Both the position numbers and the translations under genes were made by a program. The notes beneath the pieces are model-generated. The model was not told the DNA's origin and did no database searches. It saw nothing but the letters and a program-made list of their open reading frames with translations. Shown in pieces: positions 1 through 11,475 of a stretch of DNA of 64,000 bases. Source of the stretch: Chitinophaga sancti (GTDB taxonomy: Bacteria > Bacteroidota > Bacteroidia > Chitinophagales > Chitinophagaceae). The stretch spans positions 6,332,501 through 6,396,500 of the forward strand of contig NZ_CP139972.1 in assembly GCF_034424315.1 (NCBI RefSeq), in the 5' to 3' direction. Within the stretch, counting starts at the first letter, position 1. Each line of letters begins with the position of its first letter.

Positions 1-1978
<1,978 letters not shown>

Positions 1979-2082
1979 AATTTTATTATATACTGTGTTT
2001 CAACTTCCCAATATGTAAATTATTGCGTTGCTGCTGCTGGTCTGCAAAGACAGGAGTAAGTAACAAAAGATCTTCAAGATCT

Positions 2083-2193
<111 letters not shown>

Positions 2194-2205
2194 TTTATTG
2201 AAAAA

Positions 2206-2233
2206 GCCTCTGATATGAATCAGAGGCTTTTTT
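2206..2233 (+). terminator. rho-independent terminator of the rrn operon
   Basis: Perfect 9-bp stem GCCTCTGAT (2206-2214) with ATCAGAGGC (2219-2227), loop ATGA, followed by six T. It is 13 nt after the 5S gene. The A-run before the stem could let it also act for the minus-strand LacI gene that ends at 2255. Confidence 0.93.
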
Positions 2234-2254
2234 CGTTTTATACCTTTTTTGTTA

Positions 2255-3301
2255 TTACAACTTGCTGGAAGCACGTTCTATTAATTCAACAGGAAATACA
2301 AAATTCTGCGTAATCTTCACTGTCTCGTCCTGATTGATCAACTGTACTAAAGTCTCTACAGCCTTTTGCCCCATTGAATAACCGGATTGCTCTATCGTAC
2401 TTAAAGATGGAGAAATAATTCGTGATGACTGGTCATTGGAATAACCTACTACTTTAATCTGTTCAGGAATCTGGATATTAAAATGCCTGGCTTCCTGTAT
2501 AAAGGCAATTGCTGAAGTATCATTGGTAGAAAACAATCCATCAGGCAATACTTCCTGTGATAATAACTGCCTGGATGCAGCAATCGCTGCATCGGTAGTC
2601 AGGTTATGCACATGCACAAGTGATTCATCAAACGGAAGTCCATATTGGGCTAAAGCAGCCTTATAACCTCCCAATCGTTGCTGATACAAATTACAGGTTA
2701 GAATACCCGAAAAATGGGCAATACGTTTACATCCCTGTTTAATCAGGTGTTCTGTAGCCAGGTATCCTCCCCTGAAATCATCTCCGGTAATCGTATAACC
2801 GTTGAAATCAGATGGCACCCGATCGTAGAATACCAGCGGGATATTATTCTTGATAAAGGGATTGAAATGTTCAAATGTTGTGGTAAACATCGAAGAAACC
2901 GCCAGTAATCCATCTACTCTTAAAGAATAAAAGGTTTGTACCAGTTCTTTTTCCATTGCCACTGTATCATCGGATTGACCGATCACAATGCTGAAGCCAT
3001 ATTTATGTGCTTCATGCTGGATACCGCTGATGGCAGTACTCTGGAAATACATGGATGTACGTGGAACGATCAGCCCCAAAATGTTGGAGCGTTTCTTTCG
3101 AAGACTGGAAGCGATCCAGTTGGGAACATAGCCCATATCAGTGGCTGTTTGTCTTACTTTTTCACGTGTCTCCTGATTGATCAGGGTATTGTTTTGTAGT
3201 GCCCTGGAGACCGTGGAAGCAGATAGATTCAGCACTTTAGCTATGTCGTAAATGGTGACTTTTGACGTGCGTTCTTTCACATTTTTGAGGTTCAGTGACA
3301 T
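2255..3301 (-). CDS. LacI-family transcriptional regulator
   Basis: A 348-aa protein of standard LacI/GalR length. The N-terminal helix-turn-helix (residues about 15-36, VTIYDIAKVLNLSASTVSRA) is followed by the hinge helix and a periplasmic-binding-protein-like sensor domain starting at NILGLIVPR. It should bind a palindromic operator and release it, or bind it, on sensing a sugar-like ligand. The start is the ATG at 3301, about 15 residues before the HTH, slightly longer than usual. It is followed by the rrn terminator and preceded by the terminator of the metalloprotease, so it is probably monocistronic. No carbohydrate gene lies next to it, so its regulon cannot be read from context. No operator like those at 61.4 kb is visible nearby. 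Confidence 0.93.
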   Translation of the reverse strand: MSLNLKNVKERTSKVTIYDIAKVLNLSASTVSRALQNNTLINQETREKVRQTATDMGYVPNWIASSLRKKRSNILGLIVPRTSMYFQSTAISGIQHEAHKYGFSIVIGQSDDTVAMEKELVQTFYSLRVDGLLAVSSMFTTTFEHFNPFIKNNIPLVFYDRVPSDFNGYTITGDDFRGGYLATEHLIKQGCKRIAHFSGILTCNLYQQRLGGYKAALAQYGLPFDESLVHVHNLTTDAAIAASRQLLSQEVLPDGLFSTNDTSAIAFIQEARHFNIQIPEQIKVVGYSNDQSSRIISPSLSTIEQSGYSMGQKAVETLVQLINQDETVKITQNFVFPVELIERASSKL

Positions 3302-3375
3302 AAATATAAACTAAATGCTGCAACTCAGAAAAAAGGCTTTGCGGAAGCGAATTAGTTTTTATTATTAATTCCTTA

Positions 3376-3414
3376 AATAAAGCCGCCGTTTATTGCTTAT
3401 ACAATAAACGGCGG
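3376..3414 (-). terminator. terminator of the metalloprotease gene
   Basis: Perfect 13-bp stem CCGCCGTTTATTG (3383-3395) with CAATAAACGGCGG (3402-3414) and a 6-nt loop. Read on the minus strand it is followed by CTTTATTTAAGG, a broken T-rich tract. It lies 41 nt after the stop codon of the minus-strand gene that ends at 3456, which fits its function. The T-tract is imperfect, so efficiency is uncertain. Confidence 0.75.
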
Positions 3415-3455
3415 TGATAGAGGCTGGCGGCCGGTTTAAAAATAAAACAGTATCC

Positions 3456-6026
3456 TTATTTAGGATCTAAGGCCTGGCTAATTTTTTCATATACATCATT
3501 CAGATGGTAACGACTCATGTTATCTCCAGCTGTTGCCGCAGCGGCTTTAACCTCTCCCCTCAGGGCTGTCAGCTGTGCACGTGCAATGCTGCTTACATCG
3601 GCAGGAGTAGAAGATATGGCTGGTGCCGCGCCAATCATGATCATCATACCTCCACCGGAATTGGGAGAAGGCTCATTGACCAGATCTACCAGGTTATCCA
3701 CATAATTCTTTTGCAGGTTCCTGCGGAATACATCAATTGCCTGGTGGTTGGTCAGTTCACTGAAAATACCTTTTTTCAAATCAGTCAGCAAGGCAGCAGC
3801 TGTGTAGTTATTACTGCCTTCATTTGCTTCTGCGTTAATCAGTTTAGTCAAAGTGCCGGAGCTCATAATTTTTTGCAGAACTGGGTTCTGACGGGCACTG
3901 ATGATCGCAGTAGCGTTATTTCCGGTACGGCTCAGGATCTCTTTATCCAGCAACCATTTTGGAGTCGTGAATAATTGTTGTTGTAAGAACTGTACGGCTT
4001 CCTGTTGAATTGATTTAGGAACGGACGCGTATACACCACCTTCCTGTTCTACAGTTTTAGGTGTCTCATAAACACCACCTATATTTTTAGCTACATGCCC
4101 CATGTAACGGCCGAACTGTGTGCTGACTTCTTTGTATAATTCGCTAAGGTTAGCGTAACCTTCATTGGGAGTACTGGTCCAGGCAAGCAGATTTGGAATA
4201 ATGCGCTGCAGGTTTTTAATGCCATACTCACTTGCTTTCATCGCATTATCACCCAGGTCTTCATTCTGGGATCTTGGATCATCAGGATTCATTTCGGTAC
4301 CGAACCAGTATTTCTTATCCTTCAGTTTTTCGACGGTCCATTTATTCAGCACGGGTTGTTCTGCTTGTGGATCAGTGACACCCTGGATCTGACGATATCC
4401 CCATTCAATAGCCCATTTGTCGTAGAAGTTGATTCGGGGATAGAGATCAGCACCTGTGATGCCATCACCGGGTTGTGCGACGTAGTTGAAACGTGCATAG
4501 TCCATAATAGAGGGGGCGTGTCCGTTAGCCTTTACCCATTCTTTATTTCTCAGTTTTTCTACAGGGTAGGCGGAGCTGGAACCGAAGTTATGACGAAGCC
4601 CCAGGGTATGCCCTACTTCATGAGAGGAAACGAAGCGAATGAGTTCTCCCATCAGCTGATCATCGAACTCGATTTTACGGGCTCTCGGATCGTTGGGAGC
4701 GCATTGAACAAAGTACCAGTTGCGCAGCAGGTGCATTACGTTGTGATACCAGTTGATATGGCTTTCGAGAATTTCGCCGGATCGGGGATCATGTACGTGA
4801 GGTCCGCTTGCATTTGGAACATCAGAAGGTTTGTATACGATAGCAGAAAAGCGGGCATCTTCCATGCTCCAGGTAGAATCTTCTGCAGGAGTTGGCGCCA
4901 GTTTGGCAATGATAGCATTTTTAAAGCCTGCCTGTTCGAAAGCAGCCTGCCAGTCATTCACGCCCAGGATCAGGTAAGGCACCCATTTTTTAGGGGTAGC
5001 GGGGTCTATGTAAAATATAATGGGTTTCGCGGGTTCCACGAGTTCCCCGCGGTTATATTTTTCTCTGTCTTCAGGTTTAGGTTCCAGGCGCCAGCGGGTG
5101 ATCATTGACAATCTTTTTACACCTTGTGGGTCGGCATCAAAGTCAGTAACAGAGGTGGTGAAGAAACCGACGCGGGGATCAAAGTAACGACTCTTCATAG
5201 GAGTAGCTGGCAGCAGGATGATGGAACTATTCAGTTCCAGTGTGGCATTACCGCTCTGGGAGGATCCCTGTGGACCCTGGCCACCGCCTGACTTGGAGTA
5301 GGTTTTTACTGTTTTGATCTCTGTATTGATAGGGTATGACTTCACATCTACGATATAGGATTTATCCTGTTGCAGGCCACCCAGCTTGAGTGCGGACTTG
5401 ACACGCGGATCAAAGAAGAGGATATCATTATCACCCTGGATAAAATCAGTGAGGTCAATGATACTACCATGAGCGCTATCGGAGACTGCTTTGATATCGA
5501 AGGCAGCTGCTATTGGCTGGATATTTGAATTCATTACAGCCTGGAACATGGGTTGGCTGGAATCTTTAGAAATCTCGGTATACGAGATGTTTTTGAGAAA
5601 TATCCTGTCATTTGGACCTTTATCGAAGCGGATTACATTTTCCCCGATCTCATCGCCGCTATATCCATACATAGAAACGGAAGAACGCAGGCCGGCGGCG
5701 GATTTGGAGATACGGTTTACAACCAGGATATCCCTTCCCAGGATGGAGTCGGGGATTTCAGCGAAGATCTTATCGTCCTGTTTATAAATAATGAACAGCC
5801 CGGAATCCGTTCTGGCACTGGATGTAATTACTTCACTAAACTTTTTTGGAGCGGTCTTTGGGCCGCTTTTGGCAGGTAGTGGCGGGCGGGCAGTGGAGTC
5901 GGTTGGTGTGGTGTTGCCCTCATGTTTTTTCTTTCTTTGGGCTGAGACCGGGCTGAAAGTGCCTGTGATCAGCAGGAATGAACTGAAAAAGATAGCCGCA
6001 ACGGAGCGGATAAAGCGTTTATTCAT
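3456..6026 (-). CDS. secreted zinc-dependent metalloprotease (DUF5117/DUF4953-type)
   Basis: An 856-aa protein with an N-terminal signal peptide (MNKRFIRSVAAIFFSSFLLITG, cleavage probably before the KKKHEG-rich linker). The metzincin-type zinc site HEVGHTLGLRH lies at residues 469-479, with His469, Glu470, His473 and His479 as ligands and catalytic base. The length and the overall architecture, an N-terminal DUF5118/DUF5117-like half followed by a DUF4953-like catalytic half, match a Bacteroidota family of extracytoplasmic proteases. Substrates of this family are mostly unknown to me. A low-complexity Lys/Thr/Pro linker follows the signal peptide. The gene stands alone, with a hairpin terminator downstream and about 760 bp of non-coding DNA upstream. 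All key residues are present, so it is probably active. Confidence 0.9.
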   Translation of the reverse strand: MNKRFIRSVAAIFFSSFLLITGTFSPVSAQRKKKHEGNTTPTDSTARPPLPAKSGPKTAPKKFSEVITSSARTDSGLFIIYKQDDKIFAEIPDSILGRDILVVNRISKSAAGLRSSVSMYGYSGDEIGENVIRFDKGPNDRIFLKNISYTEISKDSSQPMFQAVMNSNIQPIAAAFDIKAVSDSAHGSIIDLTDFIQGDNDILFFDPRVKSALKLGGLQQDKSYIVDVKSYPINTEIKTVKTYSKSGGGQGPQGSSQSGNATLELNSSIILLPATPMKSRYFDPRVGFFTTSVTDFDADPQGVKRLSMITRWRLEPKPEDREKYNRGELVEPAKPIIFYIDPATPKKWVPYLILGVNDWQAAFEQAGFKNAIIAKLAPTPAEDSTWSMEDARFSAIVYKPSDVPNASGPHVHDPRSGEILESHINWYHNVMHLLRNWYFVQCAPNDPRARKIEFDDQLMGELIRFVSSHEVGHTLGLRHNFGSSSAYPVEKLRNKEWVKANGHAPSIMDYARFNYVAQPGDGITGADLYPRINFYDKWAIEWGYRQIQGVTDPQAEQPVLNKWTVEKLKDKKYWFGTEMNPDDPRSQNEDLGDNAMKASEYGIKNLQRIIPNLLAWTSTPNEGYANLSELYKEVSTQFGRYMGHVAKNIGGVYETPKTVEQEGGVYASVPKSIQQEAVQFLQQQLFTTPKWLLDKEILSRTGNNATAIISARQNPVLQKIMSSGTLTKLINAEANEGSNNYTAAALLTDLKKGIFSELTNHQAIDVFRRNLQKNYVDNLVDLVNEPSPNSGGGMMIMIGAAPAISSTPADVSSIARAQLTALRGEVKAAAATAGDNMSRYHLNDVYEKISQALDPK

Positions 6027-6790
6027 TGATAGTTATTAAGTGGTTGTTCTTGATTTAGGTGTTTTTTTAGAAAGTAAGTTGCAAATAAACATATTAAGCA
6101 GTAACTTATGCGGGAAATCCATAAGCGCTTTAATACCTTTAGGAGTGGAAGTTTAGCACTATGTGGGGAATATTTATTTAAAGGTATGTTAAAGTGATAG
6201 CGGGAGCCAGAGATTATGAGTAAATTTACTGATATGGTAGCTTTTATATTTATATTAGGCTATGATTAGGATCCGGTGGAATCCACGGCAGCAGGGTCTT
6301 TCATCAAATGAATACGCTTATGAGAATCAGATAGAATGAAGAGAGCTATATGTGAATGGCAGAAATGGCACAACGGCAAGATAACCATCAATCAGGTAAA
6401 GCTGACGCAAAGTGCCATTGGTAGCGGAAAATAGTATGAGAAATGAGATAAAATTTCTGTTGGAACATTTAAAATATTTCTTAAATTGTGCGTCCAACTT
6501 TGAAAAAAATCAATAAATTTCAGGTTCCAGGGATAGTATTTCTTAAGGGGAATGATCCATTCTTTGATATAATTTGCATTTAAATAAATTAAGTGTTGCT
6601 CAAATAAAAATCAGAATGCATTAAGTCTGCCACAGGTGGGCTTTTGGGGAGGGAGGTTAAATTTTGTGAGATTTTTTGAGCTGCACTTGTTTTTTTAAGT
6701 CAACCGTATAACTTTGCGAATCACGTATTTAACATTGCAGAAATAACAAAAAAACAATAGTTTAATCTTTAACACTAAAATTCAATCAAC
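6027..6790. other. 764-bp intergenic region between divergent genes
   Basis: It separates the minus-strand metalloprotease from the plus-strand exbB operon. I see no coding frame with convincing composition and no RNA gene. It is AT-rich in its right half and holds the exbB promoter (separate entry). The left part must contain the metalloprotease promoter, but no clear match to the Bacteroidota consensus stands out there. Confidence 0.6.
6687..6716 (+). promoter_or_regulatory. Bacteroidota-type promoter of the exbB operon
   Basis: TTG at 6687-6689, then exactly 19 nt, then TAACTTTG at 6709-6716. This matches the Bacteroidota housekeeping sigma consensus (TTG, 19-21 nt, TAnnTTTG) in both elements and spacing. 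The implied transcription start is near 6723, giving a leader of about 68 nt before the exbB ATG at 6791. The leader is AT-rich and has no strong Shine-Dalgarno sequence, as is usual in this phylum. Confidence 0.8.
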
Positions 6791-7654
6791 ATGGCTGAGA
6801 CTAAAACAACTGTGACTGCAGCTTCTGCCAAAGCGAATTCATCTCATCAACCTAAGAAATCAAACAACACGTTTGCAATGCTTGCAGTGCCTGTTTGTAT
6901 CGTAATAGGTGTTCTTTTTTACATGTTCGTTTTAGGCAATCCAAACAACTTCCAAGGTGGTGTAATCAATGCGAACTCTCACCCGGTTGAAGAAGGTATG
7001 GGCAAGTGGTTTGGTACAGTTTACATGGGTGGTATTATCGTACCTATCCTGATCTCTGTATTACTGATTTGTATCACTTTCGTAATTGAGCGTTTCCTCT
7101 ATATCTCCAGAGCGAAAGGTAAATTTAGCGGTGCTGAGCTGGTAAGAAAAGTTCAATATCACCTGGCTAATAAAAACGTTGACGCAGCTCTGGCTGAGTG
7201 CGACAAACAGAAAGGTTCTGTTGGTAACGTACTGAAAGCAGGTCTGAAGAAGTACAAAGAAATGATCACTAACACTGAGCTGGATACTGACCAGAAGATC
7301 AGTGCAATCAAGCAGGAGATCGAAGAAACAACTTCCCTGGAACTGCCTATGATGGAAAAGAACCTGGTGTTCCTGTCCACTATCGCTTCCGTAGCTACCC
7401 TGTTAGGTCTGTTCGGTACGGTATTGGGTATGATCAAATCCTTCTCTGCGATGTCTGCTTCTGGTGCACCAGATTCTGGTAAACTGGCAGGTGGTATCTC
7501 TGAAGCGTTGATCAACACCGCTCTGGGTATCTCTACTTCTGCAGTTGCGATCATCATGTATAACTACTTTACAACTAATATTGATAGCATCACTTACGCT
7601 ATCGACGAGTCTGGCTTTACTTTGACACAGAGCTTCGCTGCGAACCACAAATAA
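6791..7654 (+). CDS. exbB: MotA/TolQ/ExbB-type proton channel protein
   Basis: A 287-aa inner-membrane protein that forms the proton channel energising TonB. A Thr/Ala/Ser-rich cytoplasmic N-terminus precedes the first membrane segment (about residues 29-48). A second follows at about 76-100, and the family's paired C-terminal segments follow at about 200-225 (STIASVATLLGLFGTVLGM) and 240-265. The conserved LLGLFGTVLGM and ALINTALGIS motifs, which line the channel, are present. It is first in a four-gene operon with two exbD genes and tonB. The N-terminal extra segment is typical of Bacteroidota ExbB. The ATG at 6791 is preceded by a good promoter. Confidence 0.94.
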   Translation: MAETKTTVTAASAKANSSHQPKKSNNTFAMLAVPVCIVIGVLFYMFVLGNPNNFQGGVINANSHPVEEGMGKWFGTVYMGGIIVPILISVLLICITFVIERFLYISRAKGKFSGAELVRKVQYHLANKNVDAALAECDKQKGSVGNVLKAGLKKYKEMITNTELDTDQKISAIKQEIEETTSLELPMMEKNLVFLSTIASVATLLGLFGTVLGMIKSFSAMSASGAPDSGKLAGGISEALINTALGISTSAVAIIMYNYFTTNIDSITYAIDESGFTLTQSFAANHK

Positions 7655-7720
7655 TTTCTGATTATTTGTGTGGAAAAAATGCGGTTTTGAATCTTATAAG
7701 TAAACCAAAAAGGAGTAAAG

Positions 7721-8389
7721 ATGCCAAAAGTTAAAATGGCTAGGAAGAGCACGCTGGTTGATATGACCGCGATGTGTGATGTAGCTTTCCTGCTGCTCAC
7801 GTTCTTCATGCTGGCTACTAAATTTAAGCCGGATGAACCGGTAACTGTGGTAACTCCGTCTTCAATCAACACCAAATTGTTACCTGATTCTGATGTAATC
7901 ATGTTAACAATCGACGAAAAAGGAAGGGTATTCTTTAGTATGGATGGCCAGCCTAAACGTCAGAAATTGATCGAAGACCTGAATACCCAGTATAAATTGG
8001 GTCTGGATCAACATGAGATGAATAACTTTATTATCGGTTCCAGCATTGGTACTGATATTAAGAATCTCAAGGCTTACCTGGCGCTGAAAACAGCGGAACG
8101 TAAGAAATCCGGTCTCGAAAACGGTATCCCTACTGATTCCGCGAACAACGAGGTAGCAGTATGGATCGAGTATGCAAGATCTGCACAGGGAAGTAATCCT
8201 AAGCTGCAGTATTGTATCAAAGCAGATAATGCCACCCCATATCCTAAGATCAAGGATGTGCTGGATACCTTCAAAAAGAAGGGAATTCAGAAGTTGAATC
8301 TGGTGACTAACCTTGAGGCACCACCTCCAGGTACTGCTGCTGCTTTGGCCCGTGCACAAGGCGGTGAGAAGAAAGAAGAAGAAAAATAG
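7721..8389 (+). CDS. exbD: ExbD/TolR-family protein (first copy)
   Basis: A 222-aa protein with one N-terminal membrane segment (VDMTAMCDVAFLLLTFFMLAT, about residues 11-32) and a periplasmic domain. The aspartate in the VDMTAMCDVAF segment is the conserved proton-relay residue of the family. The Lys/Glu-rich tail (GGEKKEEEK) is probably disordered. With ExbB it forms the proton-driven motor acting on TonB. It lies 66 nt after exbB and 66 nt before a second, divergent exbD copy. Two ExbD paralogues in tandem are common in Bacteroidota and suggest a heteromeric complex. It is longer than E. coli ExbD (about 140 aa), with insertions in the periplasmic domain. Confidence 0.92.
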   Translation: MPKVKMARKSTLVDMTAMCDVAFLLLTFFMLATKFKPDEPVTVVTPSSINTKLLPDSDVIMLTIDEKGRVFFSMDGQPKRQKLIEDLNTQYKLGLDQHEMNNFIIGSSIGTDIKNLKAYLALKTAERKKSGLENGIPTDSANNEVAVWIEYARSAQGSNPKLQYCIKADNATPYPKIKDVLDTFKKKGIQKLNLVTNLEAPPPGTAAALARAQGGEKKEEEK

Positions 8390-8455
8390 TTAAAGTAAAC
8401 GGCAGGCAGCGTTGAGGCGCTGGGTTGCTTTTGAAAACTAAAAAAAAGAGCTACT

Positions 8456-9055
8456 ATGGCAGAAATGGATACCAGCAGTAGTGGCGGTGGGAAGAAACAC
8501 CAGGGTACGAAATCTAAGAAGCATTCTACACGTGTAGACATGACTCCGATGGTGGACCTCGGCTTTCTCTTGATCACCTTCTTCATGTTGACTACAACCA
8601 TGAGCAAGCCCAAAACTATGGACTTGATCATGCCAAAGGATACAAAAAATGAAGAAGAGCAAAACAAGGTTAAGGAAAGTACAGCCCTCACTATATTGCT
8701 TGGAAAGAACAATCAGGTATATTATTACGAAGGTTTAGCACAGAATCCTGATGCATCAGCTGATCCTAACTTTTTCAAAGCGACAAACTTTGCTAATAAG
8801 GATGGCATCCGCGATGTGATTATCAGAAAGCGGGATGAAGTTGCAAAATTTAGAAATGCAAAAGGTGAGCCTGAAGATGTTGTAGTGATTATCAAGGCAG
8901 ATGATGATGCCAAGTATAAGAACTTTGTAGACATCCTGGATGAAATGGCTATCAACCGTATTTCACGTTACGCTACTGTCGATATCAGTGACCAGGATAA
9001 AACCTGGATCCATCAGACAGAAGCTGCTAACGGCGGTGGTGGCGGCAACCAGTAA
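8456..9055 (+). CDS. exbD: ExbD/TolR-family protein (second copy)
   Basis: A 199-aa paralogue of the preceding gene. A basic, Ser/Gly-rich N-terminus is followed by STRVDMTPMVDLGFLLITFF (about residues 25-45), a single membrane anchor with the conserved channel aspartate, then a periplasmic domain ending in a Gly-rich tail (GGGGGNQ). It keeps the canonical DMTPMVDL form of the motif, whereas the first copy has DMTAMCDV, so the two copies have diverged at the motor site. It is third in the exbB-exbD-exbD-tonB operon, 45 nt before tonB. Confidence 0.92.
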   Translation: MAEMDTSSSGGGKKHQGTKSKKHSTRVDMTPMVDLGFLLITFFMLTTTMSKPKTMDLIMPKDTKNEEEQNKVKESTALTILLGKNNQVYYYEGLAQNPDASADPNFFKATNFANKDGIRDVIIRKRDEVAKFRNAKGEPEDVVVIIKADDDAKYKNFVDILDEMAINRISRYATVDISDQDKTWIHQTEAANGGGGGNQ

Positions 9056-9100
9056 TTGAGGAACTAATCAACTTTTGCATCCATCTTAAAAATTGAATCA

Positions 9101-9937
9101 ATGGATACCGCTAAAATCTTAAACTCCGACTTTCTGGACATCCTGTTTGAGAACAGGAATAAGGAATATGGAGCTTATGACCTTAGAAGACAATATAACA
9201 AAAGGGTGCGCAATGCCCTCATCGGCAGCGCGGCGCTGATGTTGATTGTTATCGCAGGTTACGCTATCAATACAGCGATAGTGAAGGCTGAAAGGGAGCA
9301 CCCAACTAGGCCCGTTATCGAACAAATCAAGATGGAGGACGTAAAGATCCCAGATGATCCAAAAACACCTCCTCCACCTCCTCCACCTCCAGCTCCACCA
9401 CCACCGGTGAAGCCATCAGTGCAGTTCACTCCTCCTATCATTAAAAAAGATAGCGAAGTGCCACCAGATGAGGTGCCACCTAAGCAAGAGGACCTGAAAG
9501 ATAAAGCTGTAAGTACTAAAACAGTAGAAGGTGATCCTAACGGTATCGACCCAGGATTGCTGGAAGACAGTAAAGGTACTGGTGTGGTAGAAGCTCCTCC
9601 AGCTCCGGCTAAAGAAGAGATCTTCACATTCGTAGAACAGCCTCCTACCTTCCCAGGTGGTGAAGACGCACTGGCGAAGTTCCTGAGCAAAAACATCCAC
9701 TATCCTCGCGTAGCGCAGGAAAATGCGATCTCAGGTACAGTATTCGTACAATTCGTAGTAGATTCAGAAGGTAACATCAAAGATGTGAAAACTGTAGGTG
9801 CTCCGAAAGGTGGCGGTCTTGAAGAAGAAGCTATCCGCGTGGTGAAAATCATGCCTAAATGGAAAGCTGGTAAACAGAACGGCCGTCAGGTATCAGTTCA
9901 GTTTAACCTGCCTATCCGCTTCACACTGCAAGAGTAG
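9101..9937 (+). CDS. tonB: TonB-family energy transducer
   Basis: A 278-aa protein with the three parts of TonB. There is a cytoplasmic N-terminus plus one membrane anchor (about residues 36-58), a periplasm-spanning proline run (about residues 86-108, PPPPPPPPAPPPP), and a C-terminal TonB domain beginning at FPGGEDALAKFL with the YP..A.E..I.G.V.V.F signature (about residues 185-278). It transmits proton-motive force from ExbB/ExbD to outer-membrane transporters such as the SusC-like protein at 53.3 kb. The N-terminal FENRNKEYGAYDLRR segment is the conserved start of Bacteroidota TonB proteins and supports the chosen ATG. Confidence 0.94.
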   Translation: MDTAKILNSDFLDILFENRNKEYGAYDLRRQYNKRVRNALIGSAALMLIVIAGYAINTAIVKAEREHPTRPVIEQIKMEDVKIPDDPKTPPPPPPPPAPPPPVKPSVQFTPPIIKKDSEVPPDEVPPKQEDLKDKAVSTKTVEGDPNGIDPGLLEDSKGTGVVEAPPAPAKEEIFTFVEQPPTFPGGEDALAKFLSKNIHYPRVAQENAISGTVFVQFVVDSEGNIKDVKTVGAPKGGGLEEEAIRVVKIMPKWKAGKQNGRQVSVQFNLPIRFTLQE

Positions 9938-9960
9938 TACTAAGTACGCTTTATAGAAAA

Positions 9961-9996
9961 CACCCTGTCAAGGCCTGGCCATGACAGGGTGTTTTT
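9961..9996 (+). terminator. terminator of the exbB-exbD-exbD-tonB operon
   Basis: Perfect 10-bp stem CACCCTGTCA (9961-9970) with TGACAGGGTG (9982-9991), an 11-nt loop and a T-run. It lies 24 nt after the tonB stop and 40 nt before mnmE, so mnmE must have its own promoter or depend on read-through. Confidence 0.93.
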
Positions 9997-10035
9997 ATTT
10001 ATTGGTATATTGCCGTCTGATTTGCAAATGATATT

Positions 10036-11424
10036 ATGATGCTTGGGAATAATCTTACAGGATACGATGATACTATTGTGGCTCCCGCTACTGCCGCCGG
10101 TGTAGGTGCCATTGCTGTACTGCGCCTCAATGGAGCCAATGCCATTGAGATCTGCAACCAGCTCTTTCCGGCCAAAGACCTGCATAAGCAGGCTAGCCAT
10201 ACCCTACACTTTGGTAGCATTGTGGAAAATGGACGTACCATCGATGAAGTAGTCGTGGGGCTTTACAAAGCACCCCGCTCTTACACTGGTGAAAACATCG
10301 TGGAAATTTCCTGTCATGGTTCTCCCTACATCCAGCAACAAATCATTGATGCCTGTATCCGCGCCGGCGCCAGGATGGCCAAACCGGGTGAATATACCAT
10401 GCGGGCTTTCCTGAATGGCAAACTGGACCTGACCCAGGCTGAATCTGTAGCTGACCTGATTGCAAGTAACTCCGCTGCGAGCCACCAGACAGCGATGCAG
10501 CAAATGAGAGGCGGATTCTCCAAAGAGCTGTCTGCATTGAGAGAGCAGCTGATCAGCTTCTCGGCGCTTATTGAACTGGAATTGGATTTCAGTCAGGAAG
10601 ATGTAGAGTTTGCAGATCGCACGCAATTTTATAAACTCATCAACGAAGCCATGCTGGTAGTAAAACACCTGGCAGATAGTTTCCAGATGGGAAATGTGAT
10701 CAAGAATGGGGTGAACACTGCCATTGTAGGTAAACCCAATGCCGGCAAATCTACCCTGCTCAACACCCTGCTCAACGAAAATCGTGCTATCGTAAGTGAT
10801 ATAGCCGGTACTACCCGTGATACTATTGAAGAAATCCTCAATATCCAGGGGATCCTTTTCAGACTGATCGACACCGCTGGAATCCGCGAAAGCGATGACA
10901 CCATTGAAAGCATTGGCGTGCAGAAAACAATGGAGAAGATCCGCGAAGCAGGGGTGGTGTTGTACATGTTCGATGTAAACCAAACCAGTATAGAAGATTT
11001 ACAGGAGCAGATCGATGCCTTTAAAAAAGATAATATCAACTACCTCCTGGTCGGGAATAAAACTGACATCGCAGGGCTGGAGGCTAACCAGGCAAAATTC
11101 AGAGACATAAACGACATCCTGTATATTTCTGCCCGGCAGCATGAACATATTGAAGACCTGAAGAACCGGCTTGTGCACAAAGTAATGAGCGGAGATATTA
11201 ATACCGAGGCGACCATTGTCACCAATGCACGTCACCATGCAGCCCTGCAGGAAGTCATGAAATCACTCATTGACGTAAAAAATGGACTGGACAATCAGCT
11301 ACCTGGCGACCTGCTATCTCTGGATATCCGACGTTGCCTGCATTTCCTGGGTGAGATCACGGGGCAGATCACGAATGAGGATCAGCTGGATTTTATATTT
11401 AGTAAATTTTGTATCGGGAAGTAG
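10036..11424 (+). CDS. mnmE: tRNA uridine-5-carboxymethylaminomethyl(34) synthesis GTPase MnmE
   Basis: A 462-aa protein of normal MnmE length. With MnmG it modifies the wobble uridine of certain tRNAs. The N-terminal formyl-THF-binding domain begins at DTIVAPATAAGVGAIAVLRL. The G domain carries G1 GKPNAGKST, G2 DIAGTTRDT, G3 DTAG and G4 NKTD, and the protein ends in the signature FCIGK, whose cysteine is catalytic. All motifs are intact. Two in-frame ATGs (10036 and 10039) are equally plausible starts. It converges with the response-regulator remnant 51 nt downstream. Confidence 0.97.
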   Translation: MMLGNNLTGYDDTIVAPATAAGVGAIAVLRLNGANAIEICNQLFPAKDLHKQASHTLHFGSIVENGRTIDEVVVGLYKAPRSYTGENIVEISCHGSPYIQQQIIDACIRAGARMAKPGEYTMRAFLNGKLDLTQAESVADLIASNSAASHQTAMQQMRGGFSKELSALREQLISFSALIELELDFSQEDVEFADRTQFYKLINEAMLVVKHLADSFQMGNVIKNGVNTAIVGKPNAGKSTLLNTLLNENRAIVSDIAGTTRDTIEEILNIQGILFRLIDTAGIRESDDTIESIGVQKTMEKIREAGVVLYMFDVNQTSIEDLQEQIDAFKKDNINYLLVGNKTDIAGLEANQAKFRDINDILYISARQHEHIEDLKNRLVHKVMSGDINTEATIVTNARHHAALQEVMKSLIDVKNGLDNQLPGDLLSLDIRRCLHFLGEITGQITNEDQLDFIFSKFCIGK

Positions 11425-11475
11425 GGCTTAAATACTTTACCTTTTCTCAATCACTCGTTTTTCCCAAGAGCGGGT

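Noticed and set aside
4356..5108. A 250-codon plus-strand open frame opposite the metalloprotease
   Set aside because: It is the shadow of a gene with intact domains and motifs on the other strand.
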